Shown here piece by piece: positions 1 to 11,800 of a DNA stretch of 64,000 nucleotides (positions are counted from its first letter, which is position 1; every line of letters begins with the position of its first letter). A program made the translations under genes and the position numbers. The DNA comes from Sebastes aleutianus. Taxonomy: Eukaryota; Chordata; Actinopteri; Perciformes; Sebastidae. The DNA lies in the NCBI GenBank assembly GCA_916700875.1, contig CAKAKS010000032.1, positions 10,641,629 through 10,705,628 on the forward strand, in the 5' to 3' direction. The notes under the pieces were generated by a model that saw nothing but the letters and a program-made list of their open reading frames with translations, made no database searches and had not been told where the DNA came from.

Positions 1-2598
1 GGGATGAAATGCAATACACCCCGCCTCAAAGCCATTCATACACATCCAAACAAACACGCATTACCATTCACGTACACACACACGGTGGCACGAGGCTTCA
101 CATCTCTGCCAAGCCCATCACGAAAAAACAAAACAAAAAAAAACAACAAAATTATTCCCATTTATCCCCAGATTCCAAGCGCTACAGCTTGCCAGGAAAG
201 CTCATTAACCCTCCCTTCAAGAACCCTGAGACAAAAGAGGGGAAAACAAAACATAACTAATCAATGAGAACGCACCCATTGAGGAGGGAGGTGGGGGGGG
301 TGGACAAGAACACGCATCCATTTGGATAACCTGAGAGGGCTAACAGCTTTTGCTTTAGTGTTGCGCTGGCTGGCAACGGGGCGGGGAAAGAAAGTTCATT
401 AATTAAACAGGGCTAGGGGGAACAGATGGAATGGCTAGCTGGATGCTTATCACTTAAAGCAGACAGACAGGTTTTTTACACCCCGCGCTAGAAGCAGCAA
501 CGCCACACATCAATCACCATGAACACGTCTTCTTAACGGCAATGCAGTCGGCACTAGTCCAGCGGTGACACTGGGGTCAGAGGACAGAGACCACTGACCT
601 ATTAGCAGGAAAGCTATTATAGCAATTTCTTTTTTTTGTTGCTATCTAGCAACGAGTTTTGTATTTTTTTTTTAACAGTCTTTCCAAGAGTATGGTCTTG
701 ATGAGTGTAAAGTCATTCCTTTACATATTAGTAGCCAATTTGTGATGCTTATTCACTGTTGGGCCTACATGTTCAAGTGTATGCAAAATATAATAAATGC
801 AATGAAAGGCATGCTATCCTCTTTGTCTGTTCAATCTGTGGGAATTTACTCTATTGAGCCTTAAATCAGTAGAACTAGGAGACTTTTCTTTAGCGGCAGC
901 AGTATGACAACACAGCATATAAAGAACGGAGATCAGAGATGTATGACAGGTATCAGGTAGCTATTAAATATATCACATTTAAAATGAATTAAACCAATTA
1001 TGTGTATTTTAGCATGGTATTTGTGTTGCCATGCTTTCTGCACTTTATTTTGAAATATAAGCTTGTGTCAGTAGAAAAAGACACTCAACCACTTGTAATT
1101 TCTATAACTGATGACATGTTTTTTCATTTGTAATTTCAATGCCTTTAGAAATGAGCATAAAGGTGCCTGAACTTGAATTTTCAATGCACTTTCAGGATGC
1201 ATGCTTTTGTTTACATGTAAAAAATTAAACAAAACAGATCTGTATTGTATGCAAAAAATTCAAGAATCTGCATGAGTAAGAAATAAGTTATATATAATAT
1301 ATTCAAATATAGAAAAATACCGATATGCCTTAGAATGGATAAAGGTCAAAACACATAAAACCATTTACACTATTGTGACGCTCTTGTTTATGTTATTCTA
1401 CTTGATACCCAAAGCCCGAGTTGGGGATGGGACGGGGAAGACGACACCACACAAAACTGGCAGTGTTGCTGGCTTTCACTTTGCCGCTCGCAAACACACA
1501 GATGTCAGACATGAATGCATAACAGACGGCGAGAGAAGGGGAGGGGCGTGAAGGGTGGGGGTTCAAGTTTAAAAATACACAGAGCATGACATTTTTTTGG
1601 GTTACACTATGCTTTGCAATTTTTCTACTAGTGCTGGTTGAAAAGTACCTGTTTTTGTCATTTTATGTACCATTGTAAAAACTAGGTTATTTTGGCAGCT
1701 GAAAGCTCCCTGACACCATAACATTGTTCATTAATAGTATATAATCAAGTGAAGGAAAACAATGTGGAAAAAAGTTGAATTAACCCAGCTGGACTCAAAT
1801 TACACTTTAAAAAGGACCACTTCTATTATTTTGGCAAATACAAAACAAGCCTTATTTCTCAGAAAGGTTGACACAAACAGGACACATTGTGCTCACAAAT
1901 GCATCCCAAACACACAAAACATGATGGTTCAGTGATAACCAGAGGCACTACAATATAAAAAAGGCAGCTTCCGTATACATACAAACACAAAACGCACTAA
2001 CAGGCACAACAGTTTGACACCAGCAGTGTGTGTACGCTACCCCAGGCGGGGCTCTGGGTCCCTGCTGTTGGCCGTCTGGTTCCACGCCTGCTCTACCTGT
2101 GTTTAAAAGGGGCGGCCCCCAATGCTCAGACCTCAGAGTGCAGGCTGGGCTGGGCTGGGCCCCCAGGGCTTTCAGGGTGTGGGTGCCATGCAGCGGACGC
2201 CTTTTGTTACAGGCTGGGTGGCAAGGGGAGGAGGAACTAATGTGGGGGGGGGGGGGAGAGAACGGAGAGGGAAAAAAAATGAGTAATGCTATGAGTCATT
2301 CTGCATTAGCAGCAGGGGAGGGAGACAGGGAAAGGGGGGAGTGGATGAGGGAGGGGAGAAGGGAGAGAATACTTTTGCATGTTGTATGAAGCTAGACGCC
2401 ATATGCCATCCGAGCTGGGCTGCCTCCTGAGTCAGGGCTCTTGGTTTGACAGGCCTGTGCTTGCCCCCTCCTCACCTCCCCAAAGCTGCCCCCCCTTTTC
2501 TCCCCTAACTAACACCCTCCTCCCTCTAGGCCTTCCTGGGCTCCAGCAATGGGCTGGGCAATTGCTTTGGTTGTGCATGGACTACGCTCTGTGTATTT

Positions 2599-3824
2599 GT
2601 GTGTGTGTATGTGTATGTGTGTGTGTGTGTGTGTGCGTTGGAGGGCGGGGGGGTACTCAGTGATCTGAACACATCGGACATTGTCGTGAGTCCCGGCAGG
2701 AACAGCTGGTCAGCTGGAGAGAAGGGTGGGAGGGGGGTAGGGATAAGGAGGGGGGGGGGAAGAGATGGGAGGCAGTGCGCTACACTGATAATGGGATTAG
2801 GTTAAAACATTCAGTGGGGGAGAGACCCCCCCCTCCTCTTGGTGTAGCCCCCCAAATACTGCGTAAACTCTCAACCGCTCTATCAAAGCCAATGCCAGCC
2901 TCCGCCCAAACCACCTCGGCCAACTCCAAGCAGGGACACTTCAACTCAGAAATGGCCCCTAACCCAACCCCCCAACTACCTACCCACCAGACGACAGCCA
3001 ACTGCCTTCAAGTAAAAGGCTTGTATCCAGTAATACGGATGCACTAGTAGATTGTTAATATACAGTACATTGCACGACACGTCAAGGTGCTTTATTAAGC
3101 AGCCCTTTAAGAATTTTACTGTATATTACTTGGCGCATTTTTACAAGACCTTCTAGTTGGTCAGTCCTGTTTTTCCATAAACAGGAAGTTGGCTAGAATA
3201 TACTCATATCAGCTCAGACCATTACATGAAACCAACACATAATGACTAGCTTGGCGTCTCACTGTGCCCAGTCAAGCACTGTGTTCCACAGCGATATAGA
3301 CCGCTGAGTATTATCTATGAGACTGCCGACAGTTATGGCACAACAGCTGGCAAATTAGACCTATCAACGATGCTAAATAATTCATGTGAGACAACACTAA
3401 CATGGCAGATCCTATTCATGACATCCCATCATGCATACGGGCGCACTTTCATCTCCGCTAGGTGAGGAATCTTACAGTATACAAAAGAAACGCGCCGCCG
3501 TCGGACAAAGACACAGTGAGAGTGGGACAATAACTTGCTCAGAAGGGGTGTGAGAATATGTCATTGCCAATGCAGTGACTGTAATAATTATGATGGCGTC
3601 TTGGGGTGGGCGGGGGGGGGGGGTGTAACAGCACACAAAGGAGCGCATACAGGATATCATATCCATTATGTTTTCAGTATACACCCGTTGAAATTATGTA
3701 CATCTCGTTTTGGCGTTCAGGAGAGCTGGGGGACTGTAGATATGCTCACATGAGCCTGTGAGGGAACATGACAGACTTTTCAGGGTTCCACTGAAAGGAT
3801 CAAGCCTTCCTCTCTTCTTTCTGC

Positions 3825-3893
<69 letters not shown>

Positions 3894-4143
3894 ACCTAAA
3901 AGCCTGGCTCGCATGACTGGCGATGGGCAGAAACAGATTATGGTTATTGATCGCTGCCTGGAGATGGATCTGTGTGTGTGTGTATGTGTGTGTGTGTGTG
4001 TTTATGTGTGTGTCAGAGCAGAGGATGGGGACTGAGGGCAGTGTGCAAAAAAAACTATTGATTCCGTCCAGTAGGGAGGCTATGTCTCTGAATCAAGGTC
4101 AGTTCCGCACTGTCTCACCTATTAGAAACTTGCCGTTTCCCCA

Positions 4144-4175
<32 letters not shown>
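2599..4175. repeat. Cluster of GT/CA microsatellites
   Basis: Four dinucleotide tracts occur within 1.6 kb: GT at 2599-2636 (with interruptions), CA at 3831-3892 (about 31 units, uninterrupted), GT at 3971-4013 and CA at 4144-4175. Open frames across them are repeat artefacts. Confidence 0.95.
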
Positions 4176-4176
<1 letters not shown>

Positions 4177-4523
4177 GACGGTCTTCACCCTTAACAATAC
4201 CCCCATCACAAAGAGTGATGGACGCCACATCAAACTCAAGTGCTTGTTGAAGAGAGAAATGAATCCCTGCTTCTGGATGAAGACATTATTCTACAGTGAC
4301 AGTATGAAGGATCTTCACCGTACAGTAAATGGCAGCAGACGGCAAAGCCATTCGGTGACAGGCTGGGTTCAGGTGACACAAACAAACTCATTGTGTCTCC
4401 CAAGCCAATATGTCATACACTGTGTGCATGCAGAAAGTACCACCAATAGAGGAACAAAAATACATTTACCTACTCTACTCTGTTGGTGATTAATAAAAAA
4501 TAAAAAAATGGTGGTTTATAAAA

Positions 4524-5760
4524 ACTTAAAGGGGAAATTTGCCACCTTTTGTGCGGATGTCCAATCAGTGTTGATTCAATGTAGTCAATTGAAGCAATAA
4601 ATTCCTCAGTGTGTGCTATATTGACCAAGAAAGCGGAGTGGAGCCGTGACAGCAGTGCCTACAAGGGATGTCATGATACCAGAAATTTAGTAGTATTTAG
4701 TAGTACCAATACCAGTGAAATTCCACGATTCTTGAAACCAAGTTAGGAAGTTAAACAGATCATATTTCCCTCTATTATCTATTTTATATTGCTGTGAAAA
4801 CATCTCCTTCAAACAACTGGATTTATTCAAGTTTCTCGCCAAAAAATAGATTTTACAAGATTACATTTGAACACCTCATGATAACGTTATAATTTACCTT
4901 CGCCCAATACTTTTATACAGAATAGAGTCCTAATGCATTATAATGTAAATCAATGGCACATCCCATGTTGAAATCGGCAGGACGAGAGCTAGTTAACGTT
5001 AGCTGTTAGCAGCTTCTAAGCAGCACAATCCTGCACGGAGCTAACAGCTAATGTTAACTAGCTCTTGTCTTAACAATTTCAAAACTGATTTGTTGTTCAC
5101 AATGTAGCATTATAAGGGAATTATAAGAGTGAGTTTACTGCATCCCAAACACATTTTCTATCGTCCCCGGGACGCCGTTAGTCTCTAGCCCTGACTGGAA
5201 CAAGGAGTACCGTGACGTTTCCAGAAATTTGGCATCGACTTGGTACATAAGTTATCGGTTCTCGTGGCATACCTAGTGCCTACATGTACCAGGATGCATT
5301 GCGCGTGAGCTTCTGACACCCAGTGTCCCCGTAGGCCGTATCCTCTTGCACGGTTGCATTTCTTTAGCAGTATACTCTGGCTCGAATAATTACGGCTGAT
5401 TAAAAAACACACCAAAACACCGTAAAATGCATCCTCGTCGATAATGTCCCCTGCACTCATATTTTGGGATGCCATTTTTCGCTGTTGGAAACGTAGCTAG
5501 TTTGCAATACAAGTAAAGAGAACAAAGAAGTTCTGTTTTTGAGCAGCATCTATAGAAAACCCACTGGCTATGCAGTGAAATCCAAACTGAAATAACAGCC
5601 TGTTGTTCTTCGTCGCATCCAACTACTTCACTGTCACTACAGATTTTGATTTCTGTCAATATAGCACGCACTGAGGAATTCATTGCTTCAGTCGACTACA
5701 TTTACCATCAACACTGATTGGACATCCACATAAAAAGGTGGCGAATTTTTCCTTTAAGTT
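4524..5760. mobile_element. Non-autonomous DNA transposon with ~110-bp terminal inverted repeats
   Basis: The left end (aacttaaaggggaaatttgc) is matched, inverted, by the right end near 5760. The arms remain recognisable through gccacctttt, ggatgtccaatcagtgttga and aattcctcagtg, to about 4625 and 5650. Inside is a 24-bp inverted repeat (4986-5009 with 5041-5064, one mismatch). Two minus-strand open frames of 96-97 codons in the interior resemble nothing I recognise and are not called genes. The target duplication is unclear because the ends are palindromic. Confidence 0.8.
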
Positions 5761-6743
5761 GTTTTAGATTGAACATTTTGCGGTCTCAATTATTCAAAAT
5801 GCCGCTGTGAAGGGCGGACTAGTTGCAGACAATACACTTAGAACACACAAAGCCAGACCAGCTGCATTTTCCATCAGCCATATAAATAATAGATGATACA
5901 TTATGAGTTGTCTGCGAGAGGCTTGTGATATGATGGTCTATGAGGCTGTGGTTGTGTCTTCTCGACAGAAGAAATTGACACAGATTCTAACTGACAATGA
6001 GAGCCGGACCCTGTACAAGAAAACAACTACAGAGATTTGACAAATCCGCACAGTTCAGAGATGGAAGAAAATGAGAGAGGAGGAGACGGAGGATGTGGGG
6101 GTGTGGGGGGGGAGTATCTATCTGAAAAACACTCTTATAGCCTATCTGTGTATTTTCTGAAAATGTTGCTGGTGGTCATTTTTCAATATCAAATCCTATT
6201 AGCCTGAGAGATCCTGTGAGCGTTGCGGCAGACTGCTGGAGTCCTCTCGAGCCTTGTGACAGATCGAGAGAGGGGGCCACAGCGCCATACTGGCCTTTTA
6301 TCTGGACACACAGGGGTCATATAGCTTCTCTTTGAAGAAATATTCAACTAATTACCTCGGAGAGTGGCCTCACAGGCAGAGAGCAGACTGTGGATTGTTA
6401 AGGCATTGTGAAGGGGTAAACTAAGGATGAGGATTTTCCATCTTACACAAAAAAAAAAAAACACACACATCCCAGAAAAAAAAAGGTTGGGTCATTGTTC
6501 CAACCTGTGAAAGATAAAGAGCCGCATAACCGGAGAAGATGGAAGAATGACGACTGGAGAGGGAGAAGTGCAAAAGGCTGGTGTAATACAACAGCTAATC
6601 CAATACTGAAAGCATATAAAAGACTAACTCCACCTGCCACTCGAGACTTTCCTTTATGGTTTATGCCAGTGCTGGACATTGTGTCAGTCGGGACATTCCC
6701 TTAAAATCTAAAAAACTTGGTTATCACATGGCATACACCACAC

Positions 6744-7291
6744 CAGTGTTGTAGTCTAGACCACCTAAACCGAAACCAAGTCATGACCAAGACCAAAGTG
6801 TATCGAGTTTGAGACAAGACCAGTGCGAGTCCCACACTGCATGACACACTTAAGATAAAGTGTGGAACATGCAAACCGTTGGCAGTCCTCACACTGATCT
6901 GAAAGATCAACATTCCTATAAAACACCCACAGAAAACAAATGAAGATTCAGCGTCACTCACCTCTATTATTGCCTAATATACTGTATATTTGTGTATGTA
7001 TAGTGTACCATGAGAAATGTCTAGGAAAAATAATCAAAAGGCCTTACAGAGGTGAATTTTATGTGTGGGAATTTTCCTGTATTTTCTATGAGCAATTATA
7101 GTAATGAGGTGAACAAATAAAACAGGCACAGGCATTTTAGTGATATCCCCGCAGTTGTGGTCTTGACCGGTTTTAAAATAAAATCCCAAGTCCTATTTGT
7201 CTGAGACCGAGTGAAAATGCGGTTGATTCAGAGACGAGACCTTCAAAAAGCGGTCTTGAGACCAAGACCGGTTTTAAGTACTACAACACTG
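6744..7291. mobile_element. hAT-like MITE with perfect 8-bp target-site duplication
   Basis: The ends are cagtgttgtagt and actacaacactg, a 12-bp terminal inverted repeat. Both sides are flanked by CACCACAC (6736-6743 and 7292-7299). Length is 548 bp with no transposase frame. The interior carries accaagaccggtt-type repeats. The 8-bp duplication and CAG ends are typical of hAT. Confidence 0.9.
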
Positions 7292-8764
7292 CACCACACG
7301 TAACATTCTCATTCATTAGTTTATACATCGCTTCTGTCCTCACAAGCTCTCAAGCTAGACAGAGAAACAGCAGAAAAAAAACCAGACATGCAGATACTCA
7401 TGCTGGCAGTGTGCTTTGCCTGGCACATTCATTCATCTCCTCTCTTGGAGTGTGCGAGGCCTGGCAGCCTATCAGTGCCAGAACTCCAGAGGCAGCGCTT
7501 ATCTCCTCTCATAGATCATGCTTTTGTGCGGTCTGCTCCTCTGCTAAGGAATGCCAGGTAAGGCTTTTGTGGCCCAGCACAGGCCTGGTACTGTCCCACC
7601 CATCCCCTGAGGCTCACAGAGGCAGGCAGGCCTGTGGCTGGCCCCCCTCCGGCACTGAGAGTCACACTGGGCTAATTCACTTGGCGTCGGGTAACAGACA
7701 TCTGTCACTCAGGATTCCCCCGGGGACACACAGACAAGGCCTGATATAGGGGTGGGGGTGGGGGTGGGGGGGCCAGGGGATGTGATGCACTGTGCAGGCA
7801 GACGCATACTTACACACACCAACTGTAAACAACACACACACGGTGTGATGTAGCATAATTAAAGACCAACAGTCAAAACGAGGACTTTATAATAATTAAA
7901 AAACAACAACAACTTTGTCAAATATGTGAACATCTTAAAAACAATAGAAACTAGCCTTCCACCCAAATGAAACCTCCTCGGGGGAGGTTTCTATAGCAAC
8001 CGCCAGAGGGGCAGCGTGGTTCTGGTGAGGCGGTGCCGTACATGCTGTCCGAGGAGGAGCGGGGCGTTAAGGGAGATCAGGTTTCCCCCTCCAGGGGCCA
8101 TCCAGACTCTGCCCTCCCATCTCACCCCCAAACTCTGCGCTGCTGGCATTCACATGCTAATTCATCTCCATTGGTGATTACACTCCCTTTAAACCAACTG
8201 ACAACTACAGCTGGAGTCAGGCTCTTAACGGCACACTGTCGGATGGATGGGCGGAGGGATGAGAACGAGTGTGTGTGTGTGCGTGCATGTGTCTGTATGC
8301 ACTTGTATGCATTTCTTGTTGAGGGTGCTCTTATTTTGGCTCCATAAAACGGTAGGGATAGATGATGACACGTTATCTTCGCTCCTGCCCAAAACAGCCT
8401 CACGCAACCACCCATGCTGCTCCAGGCTGTGAAACAGCCCCGGCCCTAATAGCTGTATGTAAATCAGCCAGCCCATAAAGATCAGTGTCAGCGCTCAGCT
8501 GTGTACGTTGGCTGACGTGACAAGCACGCCACATGTCTCAATGAATTTACCCAAATGGGCCACTGGTGGTGCAGGAAATTTAAGCTCAGTGGTGTTATAC
8601 ATCTAATGAAATCATCATAAAATAAATGCATGCTCGTAACCTTAATGGTTTCGGCTGTATGGGTAATCAGCGGCTGACTTTTAAGAAATTGTTACATTCC
8701 TCTGATGAGCCATGCCCGTATGTGAACAGTAAATGAAGCAGAAGGCATGAGGAGTAAAGGATAC

Positions 8765-8892
8765 AAGCTCTGGTAGAGAGTCAGCCGGGACTTGACAGCT
8801 CTGCTGGCGTTGATACAGGTGGCCCGCACCAAGCTTGGCAGCAGCGTGCCAGTGATGATGGCACCATTAAACAGAGGCCCGAAGAAAGGAAC
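8765..8892 (-). CDS. ralgapa2: ralgapa2 visible exon 36 (last exon seen, residues 1835-1876)
   Basis: Acceptor cttaacttccccag, donor GTATCC; 128 nt, phase 0 in and 2 out. It encodes VPFFGPLFNGAIITGTLLPS and VRATCINASRAVKSRLTLYQ. It ends with TT of a codon that should continue as Phe-Tyr-Glu-Glu in a further exon. LLPSLV and CINASRAVK are alpha-2-like. Confidence 0.94.
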
Positions 8893-11800
8893 CTGGGGAA
8901 GTTAAGAGAGAGAACAAAGATTAAGAACATGATGCATCAAAACGTCCACATTGATCTAAAGTTCATTTGTGTCCCGGCATTGTATATGTAAGCACCGAAA
9001 AATTAGAAAAAGGGTTGATTAAAAATCTTTTTGTTCCTTTTTTTCCGTTTCTCCATCTGTTTAGGGCAAGGGTTCAAGTTGAAATTGGATTTTTACCTAA
9101 CTTTGCATGACAAGCACACATATCTAATGTGAATCAATGTTAGGCAAATGAAATTAAAATGACAATCAATACTAAACAAAGCCCTCATATTGAGCTACCG
9201 AGCAAATACAAAGGGGCAATATGCATTTTAGCGGCAGCGTGTGAGTGTGTGTGGGTACACGCGTCTGTTCATGCATATTGGAAGGGGGCCCTTAATCACT
9301 GGAGCTCAATGGTCGTTGACCTGGAAGTTGACGTGAATGTCAAAGTCTCCAAAAAGGTCCTGCTGTCTTCAACTTGGCAGTTCAGCTAGTATAATAACAA
9401 GTCAAATTATACAATAAACGGATTTTAATCAGGAATGATACAGACCAATTAACTTAATCACCTGCTATACAACGAGGATGACATTGTGTAAATGTATAAC
9501 ATCAGAAATCTGAGTAGATAGCTTTACAGGTTCTTGAATGTGGAGGCAGTTAAAGTTGTAGAATTTTGGAAAAAGTTGGAAAATATTGTGGCTATTTCTG
9601 AACATCTGAAGGCAGCCGCATTTCACTATCCTCTGGAAGGCCACACACATCGAGTGCAGTACTTCAGAGTAGCCAAGATGAAAGCTAGCCAGGAAAGGAT
9701 AGTAACCATCTCTGAGAGCACATACCCACAGTGTGGGTAATAATGCACAGCTGGAGTAGGGGGAAACTGAGATCCTTCAGACAGAAACCATAACAGGAAG
9801 AAGGACCTATAAAACTCATGGCAAAGTCTGAATAGGATGCAAGAAGAAGAGCCTGCTTGAAATCGTGAGCAGAGACTGGAAATTAATGCAGTGCTGAAAA
9901 TAGCCTGAGTGGTTTTCTTGCTTATTGTTCGTGGAAACTAAGACATGTTAGTTTAAAAGGAAAATAAGTGCATATGCAATAAAAGTAACTTCCCGTTTCC
10001 ACTGAGTTAATCCATCTTGTATGCGTATAGTCAACGATAGTCTTAACGAACTGACTGCAGCGGTTTACCTGTGTTTTCTTCATGATCTGGATGAAATACA
10101 TGTGGTTCTTCATCGGGTAGATGATAATCAGCACGTCTCCGAAGTCGGTTGGGATGATGCCACGTCGGTAGTCCCGGGAGTGCTCCGACCACACTATGTG
10201 TACCTCGTCATTTCCCAGGTGACGCAGCTGCCAACAAACAAAATCAGTCTAATCAAGTGCCTGGCGAGTGCAGGTAATTTTCATCCCTATGGTGATGATG
10301 ACAAGAACACATATTTAGTGAGATTAGGACATGTCACTGGGTTTATCCAGTCAGTACCTCCGGCCCACACCCCCCTGAAGGCTGAGGAGTGAACTGAGGT
10401 ATAAGAAGGGGATAATAAAACATTATTTACTGTATGTATCCCAAAGATAATTGCAGCAGGTGCGAGAGCAAGGTGACTACTTACAACTAAATCACAAACT
10501 TTGTTTGAAAACAATGGTTTAAATAGGGGTCTGGGCTCGGGGTTTTGACTCTTTTTATAGCTTTTTTCATTACAAATTCAAATTGCGAACACAAAATGAA
10601 CGAAATTGCGCATTTCAAAACCAAATAATTCAAATCCAATTGACTTTCCCTATCAGAGATTAAATTGCTTCCCATTTCCACTCTATTCACAAACCCAAAT
10701 GAAACTGGGCAGGACAAGAACGTATACTTAAATGACAGGAAATTGACTGATGCTAGATTGAAATAGGTAAACAGCTTCCCCCGTTCCCAAAGTAAAATAA
10801 AAGGGACACAGCCACATTATATTCTCTAACAAGTGTAGATCACTTATGCCTCATTTCCATGGCGTGGTTCGGCTCAACTCGACTCACTTTTGGTAACAGG
10901 TCCTTTTTCTCTACTTGGTTTTCCATTGCGGGTAGTAGCTGGCAGCCCAGTGATGCTTTCTGGGGTATCATGGACACTGAAAAGTGAGCCTCTACTCAGA
11001 AGAAAACATCTGCCAATGTACTGTGGGCCTAATGAGCCATTAAGAAACATGCCCTCGCCACCAAAAAATGCAATTAGCACATTCTATTATAAGCCCTTAA
11101 TTATGGTAATACGGTAATCTTAAACAAATCCACGGCATGCTGATTACTGGAGCTCGCCAGTTCAGTCTGTCTGTCCAAGGATCAGCAGGTACCAACCAGG
11201 TCAGTCACTGGGACGATTTCACAGAAAATGTTGAATATGCATTCGCGGTAGACAATCAACACTGGGATGTTAATTTGGGTTAAGATATTAGCATTTGGAT
11301 GAGCTTAATCACAAGTTTAATGAGGATGCTTATGCTCTAGTCAATCATCCTCTGCACCCAATCTATTTACTCCCTTGTTAATCACATCCAAATGTTAGAG
11401 ACTTCTTTTATAAAACGTGATTCAAGTCAAAGGCTCTTGTCCAATTAGCCCTCTTTGACCTCCCACCCAGCCAATGGGCTTCACACATATGGAGACAGTG
11501 GACCAGAGGACCCCAGAACACAAGAGGCTCCTTATAAAAACAACCTGCAGCAGCCCAGTTAAGCTTTCAGTGCCTGGGGGTGAATGTGATAGCTAAGGCA
11601 CCCGTCTATCTTCCCTCTCCTTCACAGACACACACATATACGTGCACGCGGTCTACATGGCCTGACCCCAACCCTGCAGGTCGTTTCTATAACCGCATTA
11701 CTGAAGCCAGCTGCTACTGCTGCAGCCTGCACTTGCCCTAAAACCCACAATTGGATTGAGGAATTCATGGTTTTCCCTCTTTTCTTTTTGGTTTAGCAGG

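Larger units (their letters stand above)
1..8764. other. Non-coding stretch after the last visible exon (intron or beyond)
   Basis: No continuation of the ralgapa2 frame was found on the minus strand: neither a YEER block nor the FEDFAAQVF tail. The stretch holds CA/GT microsatellites (2599-2636, 3831-3892, 3971-4013, 4144-4175), G-rich runs near 2240-2270, 3610 and 7750, a long-TIR element (4524-5760) and a hAT-like MITE (6744-7291). The rest looks like ordinary intron sequence. The final coding exon probably lies beyond position 1. Confidence 0.6.

Noticed and set aside
2028..2389. GC-rich region with plus-strand frames, considered as a terminal ralgapa2 exon or CpG island
   Set aside because: The minus-strand translation does not give the expected C-terminal tail, and the region is G-rich low complexity rather than CpG-dense.
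3923..4489. 188-codon plus-strand open frame
   Set aside because: It runs through GT and CA microsatellites, giving Val-Cys and Thr-His repeats; an artefact.
5185..5683. Two overlapping minus-strand open frames
   Set aside because: They lie inside a non-autonomous transposon and show no recognisable domain; kept as a finding on possible captured sequence, not as genes.
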